DNA of 64,000 nucleotides from Chrysoperla carnea (GCF_905475395.1 NC_058342.1:20494640-20558639); one strand, 5' to 3'; positions 35,126-47,566 are shown, numbered from the stretch's first letter. Numbers and translations are program-made. The notes: generated from the sequence alone by a model not told the origin.

Positions 35126-36373
35126 TTTTATACTTTATATATAAAATATATCAGAGTATATTAAGTTTAGTCCCAAGTTTATTACGCTTAGAAAGATTGA
35201 TGATACGAACAAAATTTTGGTATAGGTGTTCATATAATCACCCAATTAATCTATCCGTCTATATGACTACTCCAAAAATAAAAGAGATATCGATTTGAAA
35301 TTTGTATACCTAGTCTCGGCAAAATCCGTCATTGGATTGAGCATGCTTAATTTACGCATGAAAAATTTTCCTCCTGAACGTAAAAATGCAGATTGCCGGT
35401 GGGTAACTCGGTAGAATATTGTTTAAACTAAGTACTATTGACTGAATTGCTTGGAATCGGAAAATTTTCTCATATACTTGAGGTCAAAAGTAACAAAAAA
35501 TGTTCTCAGACATTCTTCTTTAAAATCCTCCAGTTTTCGAGTAAAAAATTCGTAAAATTTGAAAAAATGCTATTTTTCGAGTTTCATCCCTCAAATAATT
35601 AATGAACAAGTCAAATTTTTAATATTAATAAAATTTTTATTTGTAGTGTAAAGCTTACTCAACAACATCCAGCAAAAATTTTTCGCCTAAATGCATTTTA
35701 AGTGCTTGATTCTTAATTGTTAAGAGAGCACGCGAAAAACCGCCCAACAATAACGATTTTATGTTCTATACATGCTAGAAAGATGGGATTTTCACCGATC
35801 GACTCGAAAAATTAACAGAAAAGCTCGAAAAATTTATTTTTCCACAACGCAACCCTCCGGAAAATTGAAGAAACTGTTTTTGTGATTTTCCGGGAAGTTT
35901 TCAAACTTTTCTGTTAATTTTACTTTATTTTGAGTCGATCAGTGAAAATTCCATCTTTGTTAATGTCTTTATTTTCCGTGAGGCTTCAAATTAAGGTGAA
36001 AATTGAGTTTGCATTTCCCATTTTCTCAAAATCTATTAAAGATAGAGTTTAAAATTTGTTGGTAGCTTCAAATAGTGAGTCTACTGGTTCTAATTTCATA
36101 TTAAACCCATCCCATACATTTAAGAGGATCAAAGAGTCACTTTTCGAGGAAACCTTTTTGTGTTTTAAAATTCGTTTTAAAGTACGTAAATTCCAAAACA
36201 TAAAAAAATTGCTAGAAAAATTCTTGAAATTTTTGATGAAATAGGCCGCTATGTTATCTTAGATGATTTTTTTTAACCTTATTTGTAAAAATAATACAAG
36301 CACTGATATTTAACACTTTCTACACAGGGTATTTCAACAATTAGCTCAGTCAATTGTTTATTTTCACTTGTTT
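35126..36373 (+). mobile_element. Helitron-like element HLE interrupted by another repeat
   Basis: Bases 35126-35310 hold the TATA-rich end and core (AGTCCCAAGTTTATTACG). Bases 36312-36373 hold the hairpin end (AACAATTAGCTCAGTCAATT, TTTTCACTTG). The 1 kb between them includes repeat family B, so this was one copy opened by later insertion, or two fragments. Confidence 0.65.
35320..35965 (+). repeat. Dispersed repeat family B, copy 1
   Basis: GAGCATGCTTAATTT, TCCTGAACGTAAAA, TTGCCGGTGG and GAATATTGTTTAA recur in order at 42600-43045. At the 3' side AAAGATGGGATTTTCACC and its inverse (GTGAAAATTCCATCTTTG) make a ~60 bp stem. Non-coding. Confidence 0.65.
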
Positions 36374-36997
36374 TTACAATATTTTTATCACATTTTTACT
36401 TTCTCGTATCATTAAAAAAAGGAAGTGGATAATTTTTATTTTATTGTTTTGGATCAATAAATCTTATTTCAAAATTTTGTAGTCCTCAAAATACAGAACC
36501 GATTTAGAATTCTTGAGGATTGTTGCATATGGTAGTTATCATTTATGCAAAAAAATGATTCTAATCTCCTCGCAAAATTTAGGATTATGCTTTTCAGAAA
36601 ACGTATTTAGGAGTTTTTTCCGAAACGATAAAATATAAATAGCCTCAGGTTGTAGTTATTAAAGGGGGTCAAGGAATGAAACCTAAAATTTTCTAGGTAC
36701 CATTTTTGATTTCCCGCCAATGCCTAAATCGACGTGTGTTTTCACTCAAAACAATAATCACATCAGGTCAAGTGTTATTAATATAGGATACTTTTGAACT
36801 GATCATCCTGTTTAATGGTAAATTTTCAGCAACTGTTTGTGACAAAATAGAAGTTATATAGATTATATACCATTCGAAAGCTAATTTTTTGACGTACAAA
36901 AAGTATACGACACGTTTTCAGATACATATAAAAGGCTCCAAGTTATTTAGCCAAATATACAGTTGGAAGGCTCTCATGATTAATAAGCAATTAGGAA
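36374..36997. other. Intergenic DNA, nothing recognised
   Basis: No gene, no matched repeat. Confidence 0.45.
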
Positions 36998-37520
36998 ACA
37001 AGTGAAAACAAACAATTGACTGAGTTAATTGTTGAAATACCATGCATAGTCAGTGTTGATTTCTTTATCACATTACACATACAAACATGTGACACATACA
37101 TAACTGATAATCAAGTATAGTACATATTATAAAATTTCCGCCTAATTGGCGCCCTCATGGGTAAACAGTGATGTTTACGAAAAAATGTTTCAAACAAAAG
37201 TTGTTTAATTTTTGATAAGGAACATTTTTTACATTTAAACTTTTGTTCTATCTCTAACGGTTTACGAGATGGAAATTCAAGACCCAATTGACCTACGATG
37301 CTCATTTACGAACTTTACCTCACTTTACGTGAGTACGCTGTAAAAATTTCAGCCCGATATCTTTTTTCGTTTTTGAGTTATCGTGTCCACAGACGGGCGG
37401 ACGGACGGACGGACAACCGGAAATGGACTAATTAGATGATTTTATGAACACCTATGACGTTACAAACTTGGGACTAAACTTAATATACTATATATATTTC
37501 ATATATACATGGTATAAAAA
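36998..37520 (-). mobile_element. Helitron-like element HLE, slightly shortened core
   Basis: It starts AACAAGTGAAAACAAACA, contains GACGGGCGGACGGACGGAC and ends CATGGTATAAAAA. A deletion removes part of the core after GAACACCTATGAC. Confidence 0.85.
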
Positions 37521-38219
37521 GTATTTAGGAAAAATAGATCGAAAAAAATTTCTGTAATATCCCATTTTTGAACGCAAGGGTTAAAAACTTCGGAGCCCAA
37601 CCAACTCCTCTACAACAATAAATCGGGTCTATAAAATTTTCGATCTATTTTTCCCGGGTCTATTTTTTCCGATTACCGCACTAACAATGTAGGTTAACAT
37701 CAAAATACAAAACCCGTTAGATAGGAAAATGTAAAATCTTTTCGAGAAAATTTGGCGGTCATATTGATTACGTCATAAACGCCGCTACATGGCAAGATTT
37801 GTGGCTCGGGCTTTTTAGACTCTACTCATGTACTATCTGAATCAAAAAGGGTCCATGAGATTACAACAATATTTGTATATTGTTGTTGGTCGGTTAAAAG
37901 TGCTCTGATTTCTATCTGTTAACAACAATGGCCATTCAAAGAAAACTTAATAATAATACTTATACGAATCAAAAAAGATTTCATGTGCATAACAAACATA
38001 ACTTCCAAATCGAATATGATAGAGGATCTTTTGAAATTTTATTATAATAAAGCATCAAAACTAGATGGGTAGTGGATTGAGATCGGAATATATTCAATGA
38101 CAACCAGATCAAGCTAGCTAATTTATCCCTATGAGCTAAATTATCAAAACCAGTTAATAATCCAGATGAGTACGATGGATCGAGACATGGGATCCCATTT
38201 TAAGTGTAAAGTAACCATA
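37521..38219. other. Intergenic DNA, nothing recognised
   Basis: TTTTTTCCGATTACCG near 37668 echoes the tandem unit at 943-1086. No gene. Confidence 0.45.
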
Positions 38220-39074
38220 CATGGGCGCCGGGAGGGGATGCAAGCTGAAGCTCTTGCATCCCGCTTTCAGGAACGAAAATACACATAAATAGAAAGGAAG
38301 TTATTTGTTTCGGACCGATTTCTAAAAATTGAATTCTCCGTATATCTCGTCATTTTGAGGTTAAAACTACTTAATCACTGAACTTCAAAATCGAATCAGA
38401 TTCGGCTTTTAATAAATCCTTTTGAATGTCGCAAAAATTATTTGTATCTGTTAATTTTTCGCTAATACACAGGTTTCTATATAATAAAAAGTTATGATCA
38501 TATTTTCCAAAATACGGTGGAACTTGGTTAAGTGGGACCTGGATAAGTGAGAAACCTCCATAACTAGAACTCATGCTGTGGTCCCGACACTTTGGCACTG
38601 AATTACCTTTCTTAATCGGATGAAGAAAACCTCTATATCTGGAATTCATTCTTTCGATTTTATCGTCATAGTTACCTCTATAACTGGAACCCTCTGTAAG
38701 TGAGACAAATATTTATTTATACCTAGATATCTGAGACACTGAGTAAGTGAAATGCCTCTATAAGTGAGACAAATTTGCAGATCTCTTGGTGTTTCACTTA
38801 ACTAGGTTCCACTGTAATTATTTAACACTTGGAAAATTAAAAACAATTATTTGCAAGCTATGAATTATTTCACATGTGATCGAAGTAAAACTGGAAAACT
38901 TTGAAACGAAGGACCTTCGTGTTAATATTAAGAGCTCGTATTTGGAGATAATTTTCTAGAGGTGCATAGCAACCAATTTTTCGGTATCGGAAGTTAAAAA
39001 AAATCGAATGTATCGACCCACGCTAGTGTAGATGCAGACGCACCTCCCTGAATGCAATCCTGGTGGCTCCCATG
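38220..39074. mobile_element. Non-autonomous hAT-type element with a nested pogo-like MITE
   Basis: The ends are CATGGGCGCC and (inverted) CATGGGAGCC. Flanks TAACCATA (38212-38219) and TAACCAGA (39075-39082) match at 7 of 8 bases, as expected for a hAT target duplication. The MITE at 38515-38814 lies inside. Confidence 0.7.
38515..38814. mobile_element. Pogo/Tigger-like MITE, 300 bp
   Basis: The ends CGGTGGAACTTGGTTAAGTG and (inverted) CAGTGGAACCTAGTTAAGTG are of the pogo type, flanked by TA on each side. Inner GTGAGAAACCTC / CTCTATAACTGGAAC words repeat. Non-coding. Confidence 0.8.
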
Positions 39075-39342
39075 TAACCAGAAGCAAATTATTTGATTTA
39101 TTTATACAACATATAGAAATGGGTTCATCTTCGTGTCAGTTATCTATCGGATATTCAATTTAAACTTTCAAAAATTATATAAAAAGTATTAGTACGATAA
39201 TTTATACTGGTATTTATGAAAACAAAATACAAATCATCTTTCTGTTAGTATTTAATCATTTTATGTTCCGATATACACTCAGACCTTAGATCATATATTT
39301 TAATAGATAAGCCCAACGTATACCAAGTATGTATATTTTGGC

Positions 39343-39745
39343 TTCACAGAGTAGATTAACAAAGACAAAAATATAATATTCAAACAGCTGACAGAGAAAC
39401 ACAATACAAAAGCATGGTATTCAATGCGCATAATCGTATTGACGTAAGTCAGCTGCTTCAATAGTCGCAACAATAATTAAGTCGCAGAATTAATTATACA
39501 AACAGTAAAAGTTACTGTTTGTATAATTAATTATGTATGAAAATTCTAAAAAATGGTTAGTAGTTAGTTGTTTTATTTTCAAGGAATATATGTATCACAG
39601 GTTAGTAAAGTTTAATTATTAAATAATATTTATTAAATGGCAATTATTATGTTGTAAATACGTGCCAGGATATTATATTGTATATTAAGACATGCGCATT
39701 AATAACCATGCTTTCGCATTTATTATCCTTGTGAATCTACTTTGA
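39343..39745. mobile_element. Foldback element with a tight central hairpin
   Basis: Outer blocks CACAGAGTAGATT, AAAAGCATGG and AATGCGCAT pair with ATGCGCATT, CCATGCTTTCG and GAATCTACTTTG. In addition a perfect stem of about 20 bp (ATTAATTATACAAACAGTAA and its inverse) with a 3-base loop sits at 39490-39533. Confidence 0.65.
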
Positions 39746-40427
39746 GACGTAGTCCTTACTCTGTTGCCGATTCCAGTAGTGTATTTTCAAAGACTGAGAC
39801 TACTGTAAGATATGACATTTATTCAGTATACTGCGAAGCCGTTCCTTTTTAGTCAGATATACTGGTTACTGGTTAAAACGGAACGCAGTGCAGTATACTG
39901 TTCCTCCGTTTTTTGAAACTGTTGTCAAACGAAAATAATTTTCATTAAAAAGATCTATGTTCAACAAAATAAATTATTGTTTGAATATTTTTATAATTTA
40001 ATTATTTGATGAATATTTATAATACCTATATTCAAGATTAGTTGAAAAAATTAATTTTTTTTTTTACATTATAATATCAATTTTTATTTAGTTAAAATGT
40101 TACATTTTCATTTAACATGAATGTAATGTCTAAAATTTGTATTAATAAAACAATTTTACTTAACATTTTATAATTATTATGAATAATTTCTTTATATTAA
40201 AAAGTGACGCGAAACATTATGTGACCGAAGCACTGAGAGTACCTTATCTCTAAACGTTAGTGCTTGCAGAAAAATGGCGGTGATTGATGACGTTGTATAA
40301 AGTCATTAATTTTCTTCGAGTACTGGTAGTCTATTTCGGAACGATTTTCTCTTCAGTAAGAGTACTAAGCAGTGCTCACAGTGTATATCGGACCGAAAAC
40401 ATAATTGTAAATGATAAAAGTAATTAG
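39746..40427. other. Intergenic DNA with decayed repeat ends
   Basis: CAGTATACTG and GTTCCG-like words at 39760-39905 resemble the ends of the TAA-flanked MITE family at 49715 and 58271, but no complete element can be drawn. Confidence 0.4.
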
Positions 40428-40995
40428 TTTTTATACCATGTATATATGAAATATATCAAAGTATATTAAGTTTAGTCCCAAGTTTGTAACGCTTAAAAAT
40501 TTTGATGCTACCAACAAAATTTTGGTATAGGTGTTTATAAAATCACCTAATTAGTCCATTTTCGGTTGTTTGTCCGTCTGTCCGTCTGTCTGTCTGTCTG
40601 TCCGTCTGCCTGTCAACACAAAAACTCAAAAACGAAAAATAATATCAAGCTGAAATTTTCACAGGGTGCTCAGGACATAAAAAGTGAGGTCGCGTTCGTA
40701 AATGGGCACATAAGTCTATTGGGTCTTGGGTCCGTACGACCCATCTTGTAAACCATTAGAGATAAAACAAAAGTTTAAATATAAAAAATAAACAACTTTT
40801 GTTTGAAACATTTTTTCATAAAAACCACTGTTTACCCGTGAGGGTGCAAATTATTCGCAAATTGTATAGTATGTATTATATGGGCATATCAGTCATGTAT
40901 AACATGTATGTATGTATAATGTGATAGAGTAATCAACACTGTCTATACATGGTATTTCAACAATTAGCTCAGACAATTGTTTGTTTTCACTTGTT
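40428..40995 (+). mobile_element. Helitron-like element HLE, longest (GTCY)n tract
   Basis: It has TTTTTATACCATGTATATA, the core, then an unbroken tract of GTCC/GTCT tetramers at about 40569-40612, and the hairpin end TTGTTTTCACTTG. About 568 bp. The frame through the tract is repeat translation, not a gene. Confidence 0.88.
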
Positions 40996-41559
40996 TTATT
41001 TAAATTCAAAAATTAAAAACATTAAATACAAAATATTATACAAATATAAATACAAAAATACAAAAAATAAATAACATATAATCGTTTAAAGTAAACGAGT
41101 CTTTTTCCTTCGAAAAAATTGTTGCTGGGTGTATCGACTTCATTCCTTAAAAAGGGTTAAATTTTAAAGAAATGGTTTTATTTATTTGGGGGTAATAATT
41201 ATGTGTACTAATTATTTGTACTACAAGAGGGGAGGGGGTAGCAAATTAAACATTTTGGCTGGAAAATTCGAGATCAGTGACCCCAAAAATCCCCTTTTAC
41301 GTGATTAAAAGTCTTAAATCTCTTTTTCATTTTGAGATCCTTTCCAACCTCCCCAAAAGGGAGGGCGATTCATAAATGAGTTGATTAATAAAAATATCTG
41401 AAATTTCGGGATTCTGAGATCTGGTTTACTTTACGATTTAAACCCCCTTCACCCCAATGGCACGGAAGTTGAAACTAAAAAGTTTCACTTTATTTTTCTG
41501 AAGCCAATTTAAAAAACCACAAGTTTATACAAATAATTTTTTCGTAGAAATCCAAAAAT
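40996..41559. other. Intergenic DNA downstream of zinc-finger unit A
   Basis: Nothing recognised beyond short G-rich runs (GGGGAGGGGGT near 41230). Confidence 0.4.
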
Positions 41560-41997
41560 TTCTAGGTTTGTTTAATATTATCGTGGTACAAATACTTGAC
41601 AAAATGTTTTTGGTGCTGTGTATGTTTTTGGATAAAATACACAATGCTGTGTGTGTTTTTGGACAAAATCTTCATCACAAACCTTACTTCAGTATTATAT
41701 GTAAGTGTTTTAGAAACCAAACTATGCTTACGAGCAAAATTATCATCACAAACGTCAACATGATCTGATCTTCATCACATGCTTCACACGATTCAGCATT
41801 ACCACCATTTTCATCACGTTTTTCTAATATTTCAGCATTATCTTCATCTAATAATTCAATAATTTCTTCATTAACTTCTGTGCTTTCATCTTTGATTACT
41901 GGAGTAATTCGTTGATGCTCTACTGACACATTTTCCTTTTCCTATAAAAGAGATAAAAAAAACTTAATTTCGTTTATCGATTTAATTTCTAATAAAA

Positions 41998-42407
41998 CAA
42001 GTTAAAACAAACAATTGACTGAGTTAATTGTTGAAATACCATTTATAGACAGTGTTGATTACCTACTCTGTCACTACACATACATACATGTCCATATACA
42101 TAACTGATATTCCCATATAATACATACTATACAATTTACGCCTAATTTGCGCCCTCGCGGGTAAACAGTGGTATTTACGAAAAAATGTTTCAAACAAAAG
42201 TTGGTTATTTTTTTATAAGGAATATTTTTTACATTTAAACTTGTTCTATCTGATTACGTTGTAAAAATTTCACCTTGATATCTTTTTTTGTTTTGTTGAC
42301 AGACAGAGGGACAGACAACCGAAAATGGAATATCACTAATTAGGTGATTTTGTTCATAGCATCAATATTTTTAAGCGTTACAAACTTGGGACTAAACTTA
42401 GTATATC
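41998..42407 (-). mobile_element. Helitron-like element HLE in the intron of unit A
   Basis: It starts CAAGTTAAAACAAACAAT and keeps GACAGACAGAGGGACAGAC and the core, ending at GACTAAACTTAGTATA. The terminal TATA-rich part is missing. Confidence 0.82.
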
Positions 42408-42599
42408 TTGCATTTAAGCCAAGGCGGATTTCACTCGTGGATATGTTTTGGATTCCTGTATAAGTAGATACTTAAGCCGTTATTGCATTTCCTAGTTCCC
42501 GCCGTGCTACATCTCCTTAATGAAGATAAACAAAAAAATTTTCTTTCTATTTTCATGTCATTAGAAAATTCGAAAAAATAATTCTCATTATTCACCTAA

Positions 42600-43045
42600 T
42601 AGTTCCAGCAAAATCCGTCTTTGAACATGCTTAATTTTTGCATAGAACGTTTAAAACATGCTCCTGAACGTAAAAGTGCAGGTTGCCGGTGGATAACCCG
42701 GTAGGATATTGTTTAAGCAAATTAATTTAAACAAATAAGTAATATTGACCGAATCGCTTCGGAAAAAATTTAATCATATAGTTGCGGTCAAAATTAACAA
42801 AAAATATTCATAGACATTTTTCGTTAAACCCTCCATTTTTCGAGTGAAAAATTCGCAAAATTTGACAAAAACCGAATTGTAAATGTGAGTGTAAAGTCTT
42901 TGCTAATTGCATTTTTTTCTTGATTGTTAATTGTTAACACAGCGCGCGAAAAACCACCCAAAAATACATATTTTCTGTTCTTTACATGCTAGAAAGATGA
43001 GATTTTGACCAATCTACTCGAACTAAAGTAAAATTAAGAGAAAAG
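42600..43045 (+). repeat. Dispersed repeat family B, copy 2
   Basis: Collinear with 35320-35820 (GAACATGCTTAATTT, TCCTGAACGTAAAAG, TTGCCGGTGG). It is followed by the foldback at 43078. Confidence 0.65.
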
Positions 43046-43077
43046 TTCGAAAAATTTCATTTCATTTTCTCTCTCTT

Positions 43078-43603
43078 TGTGATTTTTCCGTAAACTTCTT
43101 TGTTTTCGAAATATTAACAGTTTAATGTTTGGAAAAACTCCAAAAAGGCCATTTTTAAAGCTAAAAAAACAGGGCATAAAATTAGATTTTTGAGTTTATC
43201 AAAATTCTAAAATAAAGTTTGAACATCATTTAATAAAGATCTGAAGACTAATACAGGCTACTCCATTCTAGAGGCTCATTTTTCAATTCTTAAGAAGATG
43301 TTTATAATTCCCATTATTAATAATGAGTAAGACAGAGATACTAAATATTTCAGTCTTACACACTGTTATTAATAAGAATTATAACATCTTTAAAGAATTA
43401 AAAGTGGAGGCTTTAGAATTAAAGAATCTGTAATTTCTCTTCAGAACTTCATAAAGGATGTTCAAACATTATTTTAGAATTTTGATAAACTCTAATATAT
43501 AATTTTAAGACCCGTTTTTCAGCTTTTAAAATGGTTTTTTTAGAGTTTTTCCAAACATTAAACTGACCTCGAAAAAGAAGAAGTTTACGAAAAAATCACA
43601 AGG
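43078..43603. mobile_element. Foldback element, ~526 bp, in the intron of unit A
   Basis: TGTGATTTTTCCGTAAACTT and GTTTAATGTTTGGAAAAACT at the left are inverse to GAGTTTTTCCAAACATTAAA and AAGTTTACGAAAAAATCACA at the right. The arms are about 230 bp, with the turn near 43345. A related single arm lies at 57541-57670. Confidence 0.8.
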
Positions 43604-44159
43604 AGCCTTTTTGACGTTAAATACCTCATAGAATCAAGAGTAACTTTTACTTGATTCAAAAAAATGTCATTTAACTGTTTCTTTGGAGGGGGGGGGGGGT
43701 ATACAAAAATTGGACCAATCGGGTTTCTGGCAAGATTCACAATATTAATCTATAAGCTTTTTTGATCAAGAATCAATTGACAAAATGCGGTACTCATATT
43801 TTGCACACTCAACCCCATCCAGCGCCTGTTCTACTTGACCGGTGTACTAAATTATATATTGATATTTTCCTAAATCACTTACCTCTAACATTTCTAAATT
43901 GTTTAGTCCAGTTTCAATGCACTCATTTTTGTTTAATAAATTATCATTTTTATGTAAATATTGATATTCTTCTGTATCATTATTATTTAACATTTTCAAT
44001 TTAATTCGCAATTCGATATTTAATTGTTTTTCAATTTTACTTTGTTCATTGCTGATAATCTGAGCATTATTTACGTCATCACATGAACCGTTAAACATTT
44101 TCGTTAAATTTTTTAATGAATTTGTCACAAATATTATTTTTAAATCAATGTTTAACATT

Positions 44160-44404
44160 TAATAGTGCGTTATAAACTAATTAAGATAGATTGTTTATTA
44201 TTATTTTTATTGGCTGATAAGTTAAGTAAAATAATTAACTATTTTTATCGCAAGTGAAATATGATCCATTATTGATATCGCTTTGCTCTAGGCGCGAGAG
44301 GACATTTCGTAACCGATATAGAACCAAAGCTACATCATAAATGTTTTACGTATTTTTTCTTCAAAAATTAATTTTCAAAGCTGGTTGGTTGGAAAATAAT
44401 ATCA
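44160..44404 (-). promoter_or_regulatory. 5' flank of unit A, shared with units B and C
   Basis: TTTTTATCGCAAGTGAAATA near 44240 recurs upstream of unit B (near 56690) and, slightly changed, of unit C (near 62520). Conservation outside the exons suggests that the duplications carried the promoter. No TATA box was assigned. Confidence 0.45.
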
Positions 44405-44953
44405 AGAAGTGAAAACAAACAATTGACTGAGTTAATTGTTGAAATACCATGTGTAGACAAAATTGATTACTCTATCACATTACACATACATACATGTCAC
44501 ACATACATAACTGATATAATACATACTATACAATTTGCGCCTTCGCAGCTAAACAGCGATGTTTACGAAAAAATATTTCAAACAAAAGTTGTTTATTTTT
44601 TTTATAAGGAACATAAACTTTTGTTCTATCTCTAACGGTTTTCAAGATCGGTCCTACGGATCCAAGACCCAATTGACCTACGTTGATCATTTACGAACTC
44701 TACCTCACTTTTTACGTCGTGAGCACGCTATAAAAATTTCAACTTGATATTTTTTTGAGTTATCGTGATGACAGACGGGAAGACAGACGGACAAACAGAC
44801 AGACAACCGGAAATGGGCTAATGAAGTGATTTTATAAACATCTATAGCAAAATTTTGTTGGTAGCATCAATATTTTTAAGCGTTACAATTTGGGACCAAC
44901 CTTAGTGTACCTTAGTATACCATGATATATATTACATTTATACATGGTATACA
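44405..44953 (-). mobile_element. Helitron-like element HLE, full length
   Basis: It starts AAGTGAAAACAAACAATT, contains GACAGACGGACAAACAGAC and the core (AAGCGTTACAATTTGGGAC), and ends ACATGGTATACA. Confidence 0.85.
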
Positions 44954-45027
44954 AATTGTTTTTAACAAATAACATAGTCTAAATTTTTGACACGAAAAAC
45001 ATTTCTTTTGACTCAGTTTAAACAAAA

Positions 45028-45582
45028 CAAGTGAAAACAAACAATTGACTGAGTTAATTGTTGAAATACCATGCATAGTCAGTGTTGATTTATTTATCAC
45101 ATTACACATACAATTATGTGACACATACAAAACTGATAATCAAGTATAGTACACATTATAAAATTTTCGCCTAATTGGCGCCCTCACGGGTAAACAGTGA
45201 TGTTTACGAAAAAATGTTTCAAACAAAAGTTGTTTAATTTTTAACATTTTTATTCATTTAAACTTTTGTTCTATCTCTAACGGTTTACAAGATGGGTCCT
45301 ACGGACCCAAGACCCAATTGACCTATGATGCTCATTTACGAACTTGACCTCACTTTTTACGTCCTGAGTACGCTGTAAAATTTTCAGCTCAATATCTTTT
45401 TTCGTTTTTGAGTTATCGTGTCCACAGACAGACGGACGGACGCACGGACAACCGGAAATGAATTAGGTGATTTAGTGAACACCTATGACAAAATTTTTTT
45501 CCTAGCATCATTATTTTTAAGCGTTACAAACTTTGGACTAAACTTAATATACTATGTATATTTCATATATGCATGGTATAAT
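45028..45582 (-). mobile_element. Helitron-like element HLE, full length
   Basis: It lies 75 bp from the previous copy in the same direction. It starts AACAAGTGAAAACAAACA, contains GACGGACGGACGCACGGAC and ends GCATGGTATAAT. Confidence 0.86.
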
Positions 45583-46008
45583 AACTGAAGCGCAACCTGA
45601 ATTTAAAAAAGGTAGTACTTGCGTCCACATAAGCACATTTTTGTGTAATATGTAATAAAATTTTGAGTTGATGTTAGGAATCCGCCTCTTTGAGAATCCT
45701 AAATTAAAAAATTTTTGCTCATCTAGAAAACAAGATTTTCACTAAAAAAGTTGGAACTTTTTGCATGGGTTAAAAGTACCATTTAGTACCAGTTTTTCCG
45801 AAAACAATTTATTGATACATTGATTTATAACGAATTTTTGGAAACCAAGAAAACGATTCTTGAAAATTAAAAACTCACTTCTAACGAATATACTTACTTA
45901 TAAATTATTTTTAGTTGTGTGTATTTTTAAATATGAGACCTCTTGAATATTTCGAAATAAATTTCGATTTTTGCCGCAATTTCTTAAAAACGTATTTCGA
46001 CTACCATG
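45583..46008. other. Spacer before the LINE fragment
   Basis: AT-rich; no gene. From about 45986 an inverted pair begins (AACGTATTTCGACTAC, mirrored near 46095 as GTAGTCGAAATACGTA). Confidence 0.45.
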
Positions 46009-46112
46009 AGCAGTCCGTCACCAAATTAGGAACTAGTAACGTACACAATAACAGTAATTACGAATAGCTAATTCATACTGATGCTGACTACTTTGTAGTC
46101 GAAATACGTATG
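45986..46112. repeat. Inverted pair around a GTCACCAAATTAG repeat
   Basis: AACGTATTTCGACTAC and GTAGTCGAAATACGTA bracket the GTCACCAAATTAG segment also seen at 1146. The TAGTCGAAATACGTAT word is, to my recollection, common in arthropod transposon tails. It may be the end of a separate element next to the LINE. Confidence 0.5.
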
Positions 46113-46151
46113 TTTATAAAACAAAAATTGATGTAGAAGATTGGGGCATAA

Positions 46152-47042
46152 ATTTCGATTATTTGTATTTTTATACTTATTGATTTTAAACAAGCATACG
46201 ACTCGATCATTAGAACAAAAATGATAGAAGCTATGACGACGCTAAAGATACCCAAAAAATTGATTGAATTGGTACTCATGACATTGAAGAGAACATGGAG
46301 TAAAGTAACATGGGAAGGAAAAATATCAAAAGCTTTTAATGTTCAAAAAGGATTAAGGCAAGGTGACCCGTTGTCCACAATGCTGTTCAATCTGGTGCTG
46401 GAAGTAATTATTCGGGAATGTAAATTACAGACCAAAGGAACTGTAAACCACTTTCGACATCAGATTGTAGCTTTTGCGGACGATATAGCTATTATAACTA
46501 GAACAAAGCAAGAGTTGATCACTGTGTTTAAAAACCTTGAACATAAAGCTAAAGAGTACGGGTTGACCATAAATGAACAAAAAACAAAGTATCTTAAGCT
46601 ACGAAACCATAATGAGGAAAATGAAAATGTTATACAAATTCAATCGAACGAAAAAGCATATGCATTCGAAAGAGTAAGACAATTCGACTATTTGGGGGTG
46701 ACAATTGAAGACAAAAGTGAAGAAGAATCCGAAATTAATAAAAGACTTCAGAGTGGAAGCAGAGCCATGAGTTCTTTGAAAGGGGTCATGCTGTCCAAAA
46801 TGGTTTCAAGAAGGGTAAAAGTCCGAGTATATAAGACAGTAATTAGACCAACGGTTTTGTACGGAGCAGAGACATGGATTGTAAATAAAAAAATTGAAAA
46901 CAAGCTATTGATTTGGGAACGAAAAATTCTACGAAGAATCTTTGGAGGCCAAAAAGACGAAAGTGGACAATGGAAAAGAAGAACAAATGAGAACATATAC
47001 GGCTGTTTTTTCGACTTGGCTGTAACGAACATACTACCTTAA
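46152..47042 (+). mobile_element. LINE reverse transcriptase fragment (RTE/jockey-like), 5'-truncated
   Basis: The open frame starts just after TAA at 46149 without a natural Met and holds reverse transcriptase motif A (IDFKQAYDSI), motif B (GLRQGDPLS), the catalytic AFADDIAII and the following GLTINEQKTKYL and FDYLGVTI. Then come the thumb region VKVRVYKTVIRPTVLYGAE and WERKILRRIFGG. The fragment lacks the endonuclease and fingers. The coding stretch of nearly 300 codons has no internal stop, so the copy is young or recently active. Similarity fades near 47003 (NENIYG). Confidence 0.85.
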
Positions 47043-47566
47043 GTTGGTTTATAGCCTTGAAAACGGCCATTTTGGTTTTGTCTAAACATTAAATTGGTTA
47101 TTGCTCGGAAATGATCAATGTTACGATAAATTATACCTCCGTTCGAAAAATAACTTTGCGCCTAGACTATTAGGTTACATATATAATAGTTTTGATAAAA
47201 TAACACAAATTATTTTTATATTACGAATAATCAGAGATGAATTGCTAGACTGGAATGTCTATAAACTGCTGAAGAATGTTTTTTTTAAAGTCTGCCGGAA
47301 TCTTAGACCATTAAATACATGGACGTAGCGTCAAACAGATTTAAAGTGTGGTAACATCTGTGGTAATTGCTTGGGTCAAATCCATCATGTGGAAATGTCA
47401 AACGAAAGTGTTGTTGCCATACTTGCCACTGTAGATTCGTAAGAAAAAATGTAAAATGATAAATGATAAGTATTTTTATAAATAAGTCAAAAAGCGAAAA
47501 AGTTCAGTGAAATCACGATGTTTTATGTAAAACATTTTGTGATATGATAATTTGACATGAGTGTAT
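47043..47566. other. Intergenic DNA, nothing firm
   Basis: GGCCATTTTGGTTTTGTCTAAACATTAAATTGG near 47065 faintly recalls the ends of the foldback at 43078. No gene. Confidence 0.4.

Larger units (their letters stand above)
41560..44158 (-). pseudogene. Zinc-finger unit A: two intact 5' exons, decayed finger region
   Basis: Exon 1 is 43883-44158 (92 codons, MLNIDLK to NLEMLE, donor GAG|GTAAGT). Exon 2 opens at 41941 (acceptor TTATAG|GAA) with EKENVSVEHQRI, related to TKENNSMELQTAIEHQ of unit B, and keeps one acidic LLDEDNAEILEK repeat. The frame then runs into a frameshifted zinc-finger region and stops at 41684. In another frame the remnants DVCDDNFARKHSLVSKT and DEDFVQKHT are still readable down to about 41560. 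As it stands it could encode only a 177-residue protein without fingers. Whether that is made is unknown. Calling it a pseudogene is my inference from the lost fingers. Confidence 0.72.

Noticed and set aside
40566-40751. An ORF starting MFVRLSVCLSVCPS
   Set aside because: It is a translation of the (GTCY)n microsatellite of a Helitron-like copy.
46748-47070. Minus-strand ORFs opposite the reverse transcriptase
   Set aside because: They are antisense shadows of the LINE frame and have no motifs.
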